Position numbers and translations under genes: made by a program. Shown piece after piece: positions 10,381-21,346 of a DNA stretch of 64,000 bases. The stretch lies in the NCBI RefSeq assembly GCF_030272615.1, contig NC_081406.1, positions 461,680,072 to 461,744,071 on the forward strand, in the 5' to 3' direction. This stretch comes from Cryptomeria japonica. Its lineage: Eukaryota > Streptophyta > Pinopsida > Cupressales > Cupressaceae. Under the pieces are notes generated by a model, which was not told the DNA's origin, did not search any database, and worked only from the letters and a program-made list of their open reading frames with translations. Every line of letters begins with the position of its first letter. The stretch's first letter is position 1.

Positions 10381-12061
10381 ATGCCCATTATACATCCTGA
10401 ACTCATCGAATGGAACCAACCTAATCCCCCATTTCTTGACCACTTCCAAAATGATGAGGCGATCATTGACTTTTTGGAACTACGAGATAACATACCAAGC
10501 AGGGATCACAAAGCTGGATTTGCCATAGAACTTAATAGCGCAGCATACTTTGGGGTGGATGCCAAACATTTCAGCTGCAAAAATATAACAATAAAACATG
10601 GATCTTCCAGTGAAAACCACACTGTGGCACTATTTGATCCCACAAAAGTAAAAAGAAAGAGCATATCCAATGGTAAAAACCTCTCTGAGGCGCCTGAGGA
10701 TGAAAGGTTTGACATCCTTCCCTCTAGTACACAGCAAGAACAATCAATGATTCTCATCAAAGAAATAAAAGAATACAACATGGGGACTCTTGAAACTCCT
10801 CACCACATACATCTAGCATCTCTTTTGACTTCAAAGGAACAACCTAAGTTTGTAGAGTTCTTCCAGAAGCGTCAGATCAACTTTGCATGGTCATATGCAG
10901 ACATGCCTGGTCTTGATCCGGATTTAGTCATGCATCACCTCACCATTGCAGAAGGAGCCAAACCTATCAAACAAAAACTTCACAAGATGCATCCTCAGAT
11001 TGTAGTTTTAGTCAAAGTAGAACTTAAGAAACTCCTAGATGTTCATTTTATTAGACCAATTGATTATGTAGATTGGATATCCAATATTGTGTCTATTGGC
11101 AAACCAAATGGGGGCATCTGTATCTATACTGACTTTAGAGATCTGAACAAAGCATGTCCTAAAGATGACTTCCCCCTACCAAACATCAACATAATAGTGG
11201 ACCTAACAACAGGACATGTCATGCTTTCACTCATAGATGGCTTTTTCAGGATACAATCAGATAAAGATCGCACAAGAGGATCAACATAAGATGACCTTCA
11301 CATGTCCATGGGGAACATACTGCTGGAATGTAATGCCTTTTGGTCTAAAGAATGTAGGAGTGACCTATCAACAAGAAATGACCACCATATTCCGAGACAC
11401 GATTCATACCATAATGGAAGACTATGTTGATGACTTGCTGGCGAAATCACTCACAAGAGAAGGTCATCTGAAAATATTAGAGAAAATCTTTAACAAACTT
11501 GAACAATATCATGTGCGACTCAACCCAAACAAATGTGTCTTTGGAGTAACCTCAGGGAAACATCTAGGATACATTGTCTCAAGAAAAGGTATTGAGGTCA
11601 ACCCAGCAAAAGTCAAGGCAATCATGGACATGCCACCTCTAAGGAACATCAGTCAGTTAAGGACACTACAAGGGCGACTTCAATCCATCCAAAGATTCAT
11701 TGCACAACTAGCAGATAAGTGTCACCCCTTTACACACCTATTACATAAGAATACCCACTTTCAATGGGATACCAGATGCCAGCAAGCATTCCAGATGCTT
11801 AAAGACTATCTCATGAATACACCATTGCTGATCCCACCAGATGCGAGCAGACCTCTATTACTCTATATTTCAGAAACAAGTACAGAATTGGGTGTACTAC
11901 TAGAACAACATAATGCAGAAGGGAAAGAGTGCACTGTTTACTACATCTCTCACACACTGGTTGGCTATGAACTCAATTACACACCTATTGAGCAAGCTTA
12001 CCTAGCAGTAATCTTGGTAGCCACTAAGTTGAGACACTATCTATTGACACATAAAGTATAG
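10381..12061 (+). pseudogene. pol: Reverse transcriptase and first RNase H, element A
   Basis: Copies element RNA into DNA. The lead-in FAWSYADMPGLDPDLVMHHL is the usual N-terminal block. It is followed by the RT fingers (TDFRDLNKACPKDDFPLP), the NQIKIA block, MPFGLKNVGVTYQ and the catalytic YVDDLLAKS near 11422-11448. After the connection (QLRTLQGRLQSIQRFI) comes a retroviral RNase H-like region with ISHTLVGYELNYTPIEQ. The frame slips by +1 at the T run of 11242-11246 (five T, four needed), which is the only frameshift in the whole A polyprotein. A stop near 12059 ends this block. The catalytic YVDD is intact. Confidence 0.9.
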
Positions 12062-12700
12062 CTCATTGCAAAGATTGATCCACTCAAGTATTTACTTAGC
12101 AAAGTAGCATTGACAGGCCGCTTGGCCAAATAAGTGATGATCCTCAGTGAATTTGACATCGAGTATGTGGACCATAAAGCTATCAAAGGACAATTCATTA
12201 TAGATCAGTTGGTCGATGCACCACTCATAGGTGATCATCCTCTCATTTCCAATTTTCCAGATGAAGAGATATTCATGATCACAGCAACACCACCGTGGAA
12301 ATTATACTTTGATGGTTCATACACTAGACATGGCTCAGGGGCAGGCATTTTTTTTATCACACCTCAAGGTGACAGCATCCTAAAGTCTTACAAGCTCACA
12401 TTTCCATGCACAAACAACATAGCAGAGTATGAGGCCTTGATCATAGGACTCAAGCTAGCCATACAATGGAAGTTACAAGAACTGCAAGTATATGGAGACT
12501 CCCAACTGGTCATTCGACAAGCAACTGACAAATATTAGACTAAAGATGACAAACTCATGTCATACAAACAAATGATGGACAAATTCAAGACATCATTCAC
12601 TACTATAACCTTTGAGAAGATACCCAGAGATCATAATCCAGCTACTGATGCTATGGCTACTATCACATCTCTCCTAGATCTTCCATAAAATTCAACACGT
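12062..12700 (+). pseudogene. Second, archaeal-type RNase H, element A
   Basis: A second RNase H follows the first in the same frame. WKLYFDGSYTRHGSGAGIFF gives the first catalytic Asp, NNIAEYEALIIGL the Glu, and VYGDSQLVIRQ the next Asp; a later DHNPATDAMA supplies a fourth acidic position. This extra domain, placed before integrase, is the hallmark of the Tat/Ogre branch of Ty3/gypsy elements. Stops near 12131, 12536 and 12686 interrupt it. The catalytic residues themselves are kept. Confidence 0.85.
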
Positions 12701-14047
12701 TACGAGTTCTTGGTCGAACAACTTTGGATTCGCATTTGTGATATCCCTGAATCTGAGATGATATGTTGCCTTATCAGTTCTGAATCCCAATGGTATGGTG
12801 AATTTTACACCTACCTCCATGATCACACACTTCCTCCTAACCAATCGAATAACCAACATAAAACCTTCATTCGCCAAACCACTCAATATAACATTATTGC
12901 TGAAACCCTATACCAACATAGTCTTGATGGCACTCTCCTTTGATGTCTAAAATAGGATAAGATAACAAAGGCCTTGGAAGAGGTACATGAAGGAATTTGT
13001 GGAACTCATGCAAGTGGTCTATCACAAGCCAAGAAACTCCTGTGCACTGGATACTATTGGCCATCTATGGAAAAAGACTCCTACTACTTTGTCAAAAAGT
13101 GCAAGAAATGCCAAGTTCATGGAGACCTAATACATGCACCAGCATAGAAATTGCATCCGATCACAACACCATGGCCTTTTTGTCAATGGGGCCTTGACCT
13201 TGTGGATAAAATCCATCCATCTTCATCCAACGGCCACAAATTCATTATTACCACCACCGAATACTTCACAAAGTGGATCAAGGTTGTTCCACTTACCCAA
13301 GTTATCGGCAAGAAGATTTCCTCATTCATCCTCAATTATATCATCTGCCGGTATGGTGTACCCATGTCCATCATCACATATAACGGTCTTCCTTTCAAAA
13401 ATCAAGATATCCATGAACTCTGTGAGAAATTTCACATCGAACATGGCTTTTCCACTCCCTATTACCCACAAGGAAATGGTCAAGCCAAAGCATCAAACAA
13501 AAACATACTGAGAATCCTCAAAAAGACAGTTAATAATGTCGGTCGTGGTTGACATTTTCAATTGAATCCAACACTATGGGCATATCGAACTAGCATTCGA
13601 ACCCCTACAGGTGCAACTCCCTACTCACTAGTCTATGGTGCAGATGTTATCTTACCTATTAAGGTTGAGATACCATCACTACGGGTTTCCTTGCATAATC
13701 TCATAGATGACGAAGCATACAGGGTCTCATGTCTTCAGTACTTATAGCTCCTTGATGAGAAACAACAAGCTGCATACAATCACCTCAAAGCCTATCAACA
13801 GCATATGAGCAGAAGCTACAATCACCAAGTTAGACCTTGTACATTTGAGGTAGGTGATCTTGTTGTTCAAGAGAATCCCCGTAACCAACCCAACTGAGAA
13901 CATCAGGGAAAGTTTGAATCAAACTGGCTGGGTCCATATGTTATCACTATTGTATTTGGGTCTAGGGCACATCAGTTGGCTACGTCTGAAGGAGAACCAC
14001 TAGCAGATCCGATCAACAACATGCACCTAAAATGGTTTTATACATAA
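12701..14047 (+). pseudogene. Integrase, element A (active site lost)
   Basis: Inserts the DNA copy into the genome. The zinc-binding part reads HEGICGTHASG ... KKCKKCQVHG (HHCC). In the core the first Asp is present (CQWGLDLVDKI), but the second catalytic position is Tyr (SIITYNGLPF; B has IVIDNGWPF) and the Glu position is Lys (GNGQAKASNK; B has GNGQAEASNK). The C-terminus (FEVGDLVVQ, NWLGPYVI) ends at TAA 14045-14047. There is no chromodomain. Stops occur near 12941, 13144, 13550, 13745 and 13895. From ATG 6733 to this stop there are 2,438 codons plus one base, matching a single +1 slip. Confidence 0.88.
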
Positions 14048-14769
14048 GCTGCACAGAGCATCATGCTCCCATTCATATTGGAAAAACACCAAAAACATTC
14101 AGATAAATGACCTAAAGAAAATACAAAAAACATCAAAATAGTAAAGAAAAATCATGCATCCAAACGATGAACAACCACTCCGGTGGCACCTTGGGTAAGT
14201 ACGATGGTGAAAACCTGGCAAATAGGTGCCACTCATAAAGGCTATGGCTCCATTGTTTTTTAGACTTTTTGCGATCATGTTCATTGCATCCACTCATCCA
14301 TCTGTCAAAAACATTGCTAGTTATTGATCTGCAATCCAGGATAGTACTTCGTGTGTTTGGCATCCCACTTTTTCATAGTCATGTCTAAACTGGGGGCAAT
14401 ACTCCTAATCTAGTTTGATGGAAGTAGATACTGCATTGTTTTGTGATTTACTGAGTTCTTCATTTGAAAACTATCTCACAAAATCCAAAAACATTAAAAA
14501 ACAATCATCACAATACCAAAAAAAACATTGGAAAAATTGTCTCAAAATACCAAAAAACATTCAAAACTATCTTACAAAATCCAAAAACATCAGAAAACAT
14601 AAAAAATCAATCAAAAACATGGCAACGCCCTGTACATACTTTTTTTCAAAGAAGATACCAAACAAACATTGTGAAATACTCCAACGATGACCACTTATCC
14701 GATCAACCAAACAATCAACATCAAACACGCAAACTCTCTTAACAAGGATGCATCCTTCCTTACCAAGAA
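14048..14769 (+). other. Element A 3' non-coding region, first part
   Basis: Downstream of pol. About 14460-14640 is an A-rich stretch of imperfect repeats with the words AAATCCAAAAACAT and ATACCAAAAAACATT. No domain is seen. The segment GTGAAAACCTGGCAAATAGGTGCCA (about 14208-14232) has a counterpart in B near 54340-54363, so it is part of the element rather than a later insertion. Confidence 0.55.
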
Positions 14770-15229
14770 ACAAATGATAACTCAATGATGAACAGATAGT
14801 ACCAAACTGGTATTGAGGGGGGGGGGGTGAATCAGTACAGACAAAAACACAATCCTAAACTGGTTTGTCAGTAGACACTATGCTTTGGTAGACAAACAGT
14901 AACACTAGTCTTAAATAGAGTACAACCGGCAAAACCCCAAATAACTGAGACAAGCATAAACCGATTGACACTTATCTTTTCATACAATATAATACTTCAT
15001 TTCCATTTCACCCTAGTGCATGAACAGGTAATCTATCATCAAAGATATAGAAACAACTAGATCAACATGATTTACCTTCAAAGACAAATCACTTAAACCA
15101 TCACATGAATAACACCACACATGACACACAGATTTTTAACGTGGAAACCCAACTGGGAAAAACCATGGTGGGGATGAATACCCATAAGTTGTTTTTGAAC
15201 TCTTTAGAAGTCTGCTCTATTAGGAGCCT

Positions 15230-15445
15230 TATTTGGTTAAAGACTAATACAATAGGTTCTGTTAGGAACCGATCCTGTTAGGGATCACCCAGTTAAGGGA
15301 TGGCTAGAATACCCTGTTAAGGGTTAAACCGTGTTAAAGGTTACCTTGTTAGAGGATTTCAAGAACTCAATGGTTTTGAGTCACCCTATTAAAGGATTTA
15401 TGGTAAGCCAGTTAAAGCTACCCTGTTAAGGGATTTCCCAACTAT
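15230..15445 (-). repeat. Short CCTTAACAGG repeats in solo LTR
   Basis: On the plus strand the words CTGTTAGGAACC, CCTGTTAGGGATC, CAGTTAAGGGAT, CCTGTTAAGGG, GTGTTAAAGG and CTTGTTAGAGG recur at about 15-25 base intervals. The complementary words (CCTAACAGG, CCTCTAACAAGG) are found at the equivalent place in the LTRs of element C near 36150-36270, so this is a shared LTR feature. Confidence 0.65.
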
Positions 15446-15681
15446 TGAAGTGGTTAGAGATCAATAGGTATTACAATGATCTGATAACAACACTCAATGC
15501 CAATGCAGATCTGCTTAAGCTCCTCTTCACCTTCTGCACTTGCACTCTGCAGGTATCACTTCTCTCCTCTGGTCTGGCAAGAATCACGTATCTCTTCACT
15601 TGGATACACACACACAACTTTTGCCAACAACCTCAGAAAGAAACACAACATCGACCTTATAGGAAACAGATAGGTTGGTAG

Positions 15682-15708
15682 CATAAACCCTAAACCCTAA
15701 ACCTATTT
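15682..15708. repeat. Short telomere-like repeat
   Basis: Two to three tandem AAACCCT units within the solo LTR. Too short to be a telomere; the AAACCCTA word is a common plant promoter element and may simply be part of the LTR. Confidence 0.5.
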
Positions 15709-16279
15709 AGGTTAAGAAATTCAAATGGTTCAATCCTGACCATTGAGCACATTGCATTAAATGCAATAGTCTTGAGCCAATCTCAAGACATTCTCCATCA
15801 TTCATTTTCCACCGCTTTCATGGCGGCTAATAACCCATCACGCATTTTCACCATTTACAAACTTCACACATTCTTGAGGTAGATAGGAACAATCTCCTTC
15901 ATGAAAGATACTTCACGTGCACAAGGCTAACATGGCAACGTGATCTATTCTTCATTACAATGCTTAACCCATCACACAAAGTCACCAGTTGAGTCACACA
16001 AGCTTGAAGCACTTCAACCAGAAACCCTGAAGTTGAGACTACCACCTGGTAGTCATACAAAGCTTCCATGTACCAGTTCCCATAACCACATGTTAGTTCA
16101 CCTTGAACAAACACACTGCTTCACTTTGGCACATATACCAGTTCACAATGTTATACCGGTTCTCACATATACTGGTTCTTGGTAACATATCGGTTCTCTC
16201 TTCTTTAGCATATTGACATTAATGACAACATACAATGTCATCATGTTCTCATACTGGTTCACATAATGCCAACAACAAA

Positions 16280-17139
16280 GACAAGATGACATTTTTCTTT
16301 GACAAGAAAATTCTATTTAAGCTATCAAATACTTGGTTGATTTGTGGGTTATTTATTCATATCAGGTTCCTACAACATTGTTTATGTATCTTCTGTGAAT
16401 TATTTTGATGAAGTATTGGGGCATGTCTTAATGGTGTCTACATGGGAAGTTTACTAAGCTACGTGATCTTATGTGAAATACAGTCATAGATCACTACGGC
16501 TTGCTGACTACAGCGTATACCTTGACCATATGAGCATGAACCATTATCAAGGATCCATATTCTTTATTAATTATATATGTTGTTTGCTTACACGTACGAT
16601 GCTCCATCCTTGGTTCCTAGTGCCTCATCCAAACTTGATAATGGTTTATCTTTGATTACAGTATGAACTTGTCTTAGGATATGATCAGCACAAAGATCAA
16701 GGAGGACGTTCCAAGTCATGCATGAAAGGAGATATTCCTTGTCTATTCCGCAAGCAATACTCAAGTCAACTTGATCCATTCTATTAAGTTGCTTGTATTA
16801 CCTTGCTATATCAAAATCCATGTAAGGAATACTCAGGTCATCTTGAATCATTATGTCAAGTTGCTTGTATTTTCTTACAACATTTTAAAAGCTCAATGAT
16901 GAAAATAAAGCACTATGGATCATCATTCCATCTCATTTGTTTATATTGCATTTTGTTCCATAGCGCCCATCCTTTTACTCATTCATTATTCATATGCATG
17001 GTTTTGTATGCAAGTGTGAACAAAGTTGATGTGAGCAGTTATGTGAAAATTGAGCTGGTCTTGGATACAATCACAATAGAGTACTCTGGTACATCATCAG
17101 TGCATCATGCAAAGTCTAAACAAACTTGCATTCATCTAT
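16280..17139 (+). other. Element A 3' non-coding region, second part
   Basis: Continuation of A after the solo LTR. A duplicated word, CTTGATCCATTCTATTAAGTTGCTTGTATT and its variant (about 16770-16800 and 16840-16870), suggests a short ancient tandem duplication of roughly 70 bases. I see no coding domain. Confidence 0.45.
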
Positions 17140-18281
17140 CATGATCATATCATCATCATTACATTTAGTTGCATTCAGTACATTTCATATCATTTAGTTG
17201 CATTAAATTATATATAGTTAATTATCATTTGTTGACATTAGTCTTATTATATCATTTCATCATCGCATAATCATGACATTTAGATTCATTCATATGATAC
17301 AAATGTCCTTGATTGTATTAGCTATTACTATGCATTCATTTAATATCATTTACAACTCATCATTTATTATCATTTAAACTTATTTACCATACATTTGTTT
17401 TGATTCCCATAGTTTCATGCAATTATTTATCTATCCATTAGTTAAGTGCATTCATTATATTCATTTAGTATATACTTATACTCATTCATTTCATTTCATT
17501 TAGGATTCCTTACAAAAATGCATTCATTCTACTTTTTATTTGCATTAAGGTGCAGTTACCCATGAGTTGCATTATCATTATCACTTCATCATATTATTTT
17601 CACCATTTAGACTCATAAACCAAACCATTTGTTTCCACATAGGTTAATACATTATCCATACATGTTCATTTAGAAATCATCATTTCAACATTTGTACTTT
17701 ACATTTGTTACATTCATCTAACCAACATCTAGATGCATTTACATATATAAATAATTCATTTACTACATTAATCCTAACATCATTGCATATCATTATCTCA
17801 TTGTCTCATCAAACACAAAAATCCAAAAAACCATCATAATCATCATTTTATTATGCATACATAATCATCATGGCATTACATACATAAGGCATTACATCAC
17901 CAACACATAATGCACACATATATAAACCTGCATATACATCATTAGCATCACATTCATAAAACATGCATATAGACATCATGTAGGCATAAATCATCATACA
18001 AACATGCATATAGGACTCATCTCATAAACACATACATAAAGCAAGAACAACTATTCCATCTAAGCATAAAATCATAAAATCATCATCCTGCATAAGCATC
18101 CATACATGTCATCAAAATGCATATCATCACAAAAATATGGGATCTCCTCATATATCATATCATATCACCACAAATATACATGTATCAGAGTAAAATGATG
18201 TCCAAAATATTGGCTACCAAGAGCCATCCAAGACATAGTCCAAATCAACAATAATAAAATACATGCATACAAAATGCTCTC
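17140..18281 (+). repeat. Low-complexity CATTTAG/ATCAT-rich tract
   Basis: About 1.1 kb of degenerate short repeats built from TCATCAT, CATTTAGTTGCATT and CATACAT words, ending just after the stop codon of the antisense gene. B has a shorter tract of the same type at 55195-55440 in the same place, so it is an inherited part of the element, possibly the 3' untranslated region of both the sense RNA and the antisense gene. No coding function is suggested. Confidence 0.7.
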
Positions 18282-20137
18282 TCAGATGCCACTCTGACCA
18301 GATGCTGCACCACCATCACCACCTGCTCCCCCACTAGTCCCCACCCCACTTGATCTATCTCTTCGTGGAGGACCCATCACACCACCACTGCTTTGCATCC
18401 TCTAAGACCGCTTTGATCTCTCCTGCCACATCTATGAATAGCTAAGTACTTGCTGACTAGCTGGCACCACCTGCTCATATAACCCCCACCAATAATCTAT
18501 CTCCTCCTATGCTCGTTGCATCTCCCTCATTGCATCCCTAGTAGGACCTTGTGCTCCTACTCCTGCTCCCACCTATACTCTCTCCTGTAATGCCAAAAAT
18601 CTCTCCATAGCCTCATCCCTCTCCCGCAACACCACATTAAGCTCTGACTCTCGCGCAAATAGCTACATATCTCTAGCTACCACCTCTGCCTCCAAATCCT
18701 CTACGCGAGTCTACAAATATCCTATCATATGATCCCATAGATCTCCACCTGTAGCTCCCCCCCATATCCATTGGTTCCTCCTTGCATCAAAGGTCCCTAA
18801 GATAGCTACAATGGCTGCCCATCTCTCCCTCTCCGCTGTAATCGCCCACCACCTCCCCCCCACCTCTGAATCCGCCACCTCCTCCAAACCCACCACCCCC
18901 TCCTCCTCCTCCATCCCCACCACCACCATCTCCATCACCACCATCCCCTCTCCCCCATCCACCTACTAATCCGCAACCTCCTCTCCTCAAAATCTGGAAT
19001 CGGCTTTGCCAGATCTGATATCCAAGGAATCGGATGTGTCGTGATGTACTGCATATACTCCTTTGACACCCTAGCATCTACTACCCTCGGCCTCATCTTC
19101 CATGGTCTCACCTGCAATGTGCGGAACTCTACCAATGCCTAATCATAGGGTAACACTAGTCCCCACAAGTACTTCTCTCGTACCACCCGTGCATACTCTC
19201 TCAAACCACTAGGTAACCCTTGTCGTCGCCCAAACTGTCTCAACACTCTTCTTGGCAACTGTCTCTCCACATTTTAGGTTGTCCTACCAATGAGGAATCA
19301 AGTCATAAAAACATACGGCAATGCCTCCACATCATCCTCCCAGGGCTCACACTCAATATACGGCCTCCAGATCACTGTATCCAAGTTATCCAGTGCTCGC
19401 CGCCACCACTCTAGCTTCCCCAGGTGGGGCTGACTCATCATACTACCATACATATATACATATGGTTGATCCACTGCTCAGAATCTTAGACTGACTGGTC
19501 GAGTAGCTGGTAAGTGCTCCCAAGCCCATATATGTAGCAGTGTGATCCCTACTCCCAATGAGCTCACTCCTCGGTATGCTACCTCAAGCAACTCTCAATA
19601 TAAGTGTGATAGCACGCACGGTCCCCATGCAAACTGGGTCCCCTCTGTAATCATCTTCTTAATCACTTTACCCCAACCAACCGCTAGTCCATGTGATCAT
19701 CTATTTGAGCATAGCAGTCCCCCAACAATCCCTGATAGCACTGCTAGTAATGGCTCATACAATGTGGCTATGTCCTCCCAGGCTATCGATCCATCATCAA
19801 TATAGACATCCTCCTTAAAAAATCTCTTCACTGCTAGGGTCCCCCACGCTCAGTCATAGCTCACCATCTCTCCTCGGATGGGAATGTGCAGGATGTGCCA
19901 TACATCATCCAAAGTCACTGTCATCTCTCTCTGTGCTAAGTGAAATGAGCATGTCTCACTATGCCATCACTCTGCCAATGCTATGATCAACCCATAATTC
20001 GTCCAAATCATGGGCATATACATGACGTTATATAGGCCGGTCGCTGCAATACAATCCACCTCAACCTTGGTCAAACGATCGTGCAGCACCTATGTGGAGG
20101 GATGTCTCTCGTGTATCTGTAAGATGCGTAGATCCTC

Positions 20138-20860
20138 CTGCACATGTGCATTAACCATCATCATTAGTTGTTTTGTTTCAAACTTTCTTAAGTTTAAACC
20201 TAGACTATCAACAGATACTTTGATCAAGTATCTTCGAGTCTCAACAGGTAAGCAATCATGGCACACCTAGACTTCAACACGCCTTTATCCTAATGACCTA
20301 AGTTTCATCAGGGTTGCTATGGTTCAAAACAACTTTCACCTCACATCTCCATCCATACATCATTGGCATCTGGATATTCCTGTTCACACACACTAGGGCA
20401 TTTTATTTTTCCTAACAAAAGCGCTATTCTGCATTCTATAGCGCTACAGGATTGACCAAAGTGCTAACTCAACTATCCACTAGTGCTAAAACATCAATAG
20501 CACTATACTGACTATACCATAGTGCTACTTCACCTCAACAATGCTAATTCAACTACTCAATAGCGCTAACAAAGAAAAAGCGTTATTCTCACTACACACA
20601 AGCGCTACCTGACAACAAAAGCGCTCAATTGACCAAGCAATAGCGCTAAAAACCCAACATCACTAAAACAACTATACAATAGTGCAACTATTGACAAAAG
20701 CACTAAAAGTGTTATACAATAGTGCTATAGTGGCACAATAGTGCTAATTTAGTTGGCAACAATGCTAAAACATAGTTTTAGCGCTATGTCTTGACTCAAC
20801 TTGGACCTAGCTAAAAACATATAAAAAATGCGGAAAAATAAAAAATTCAAATTCACATAC
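20138..20860 (-). other. Intron of antisense PMD gene, element A
   Basis: The minus strand gives CTAGCG/GTATGT at the donor and ATGCACATGTGCAG/GAGGAT at the acceptor. Removing it joins exon 1 to the PMD frame without a shift (phase 0). Element B has an intron at exactly the same codon boundary. The inside holds the motif array 20418-20788. Confidence 0.8.
20418..20788 (-). repeat. AGCGCT motif array in antisense intron (A)
   Basis: About 18 copies on the plus strand of CAATAGCGCTAA-like words (variants CAATAGTGCTAA, AAAGCGCTAC, CATAGTGCTAC), 15-30 bases apart. On the minus strand, which is the sense of the surrounding gene, they read TAGCGCTATTG, the same as the leader array at 4033-4274 read on the plus strand. 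Confidence 0.85.
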
Positions 20861-21028
20861 CGCTAGTTCATAGTTGTCTGGCCGTTGGAATCGATGGACT
20901 CACTCTAATTGGTGCTCTGCTATGGGAACCGGCATCCTGACTACTCCTTACTCCTCCAAAAAATCACTATCAGAGCTAAAATTTCACTATGGATGCAAAT
21001 GCAAATGAGCCTATTTTCACCTCTTTCT

Positions 21029-21042
21029 CCCCATATAAACCC
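21029..21042 (-). promoter_or_regulatory. Probable TATA box of antisense gene, element A
   Basis: The minus strand reads GGGTTTATATGGGG, about 95 bases upstream of the exon 1 ATG. Element B has CCCTATATAAAGGG at the same relative place (58713-58726), with similar flanking C/T-rich sequence, which supports a promoter for the antisense gene. Confidence 0.6.
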
Positions 21043-21233
21043 TTCACCATAACCTTAATTTTCCCTTGCTCACTGTCATGGTCCCTGTGAACTTCCCGAG
21101 CCTCCTATTTCTCCATTTTATCTTCGTTTTCTTCTATTTTTCACCAGTATTGCCAACTTCTTCTCTTCTACCACCCTGCCAATTTTCATTCTTTTTCAAG
21201 AGATCACCTAATTTTTTGAAATTTTTCAGCCAA

Positions 21234-21246
21234 TCTCTCGAGGGGG
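21234..21246 (+). promoter_or_regulatory. Conserved TCTCTCGAGGGGG box, element A
   Basis: A 13-base word identical in elements A and B (58902-58914), in both cases after a TTTTTGAAATTTTTC-like stretch and about 100-125 bases before the polypurine tract. It might be an accessory polypurine tract for plus-strand priming or an upstream element of the antisense promoter. Confidence 0.55.
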
Positions 21247-21333
21247 AATACCACCCATTAAATTAATATTTAATGGGGCATACTTCTTCACATTTCTCTT
21301 TCTTTGAAACAACGCTATAAACCGCACCATCTC

Positions 21334-21346
21334 AAAGAGGAGCAAA
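21334..21346 (+). promoter_or_regulatory. Polypurine tract, element A
   Basis: AAAGAGGAGCAAA directly abuts the 3' LTR, where plus-strand DNA synthesis would be primed. The equivalent in B is AAAGAGGGGCAAAA. Confidence 0.8.

Larger units (their letters stand above)
14775..16274 (-). mobile_element. Solo LTR of a copia-type element
   Basis: Read on the minus strand it begins TGTTGGCATTATGTG and ends CATTGAGTTATCA, with ACAAA directly repeated at 14770-14774 and 16275-16279. Inside are the minus-strand copies of the usual copia LTR boxes (CCATGGTTTTTCCCAGTTGGG, a C run before the end). No internal coding region is present, so it is a recombined remnant of a full element that inserted into A after A had landed. 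Its first ten bases match those of LTRs C and D. A cluster of short CCTGTTAAGGG-type repeats lies at 15230-15440. Confidence 0.88.
18282..20935 (-). pseudogene. Antisense two-exon PMD gene, element A
   Basis: Encodes a plant mobile domain (PMD) protein, a family found both in plant genes (MAIN and MAIL1 of Arabidopsis, linked to silencing and genome integrity) and in transposons. Exon 1 is 20861-20935 (25 codons from ATG), the intron 20138-20860 (GTATGT...TGTGCAG, phase 0) and exon 2 starts at 20137. Exon 2 opens EDLRILQIHERHP, then ATGLYNV, GLIIALAE, HSETCSFHLA, EMTVTLDDVWHILHIPIRG and later TQFAWGPCVLSHLY and IWAWEHLP, all PMD landmarks. Downstream are a Gly-rich tract (about 18850-18960), a coiled coil (VEDLEAEV, ELNVVLRERDEAMERFLALQ) and a Ser/Gly tail ending SGQSGI at 18282. 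Stops include TGA at codon 12 of exon 1; exon 2 also has at least one frameshift. The sense strand of this region has no coding sense. Confidence 0.85.

Noticed and set aside
14785-14807. Alternative end of the solo LTR at TGGTATTGAG (14808)
   Set aside because: It gives no matching TSD, while the TGATAACTCA start at 14775 gives an exact ACAAA duplication.
15682-15708. Telomeric or interstitial telomere sequence
   Set aside because: Only two to three AAACCCT units, inside a copia LTR; too short.
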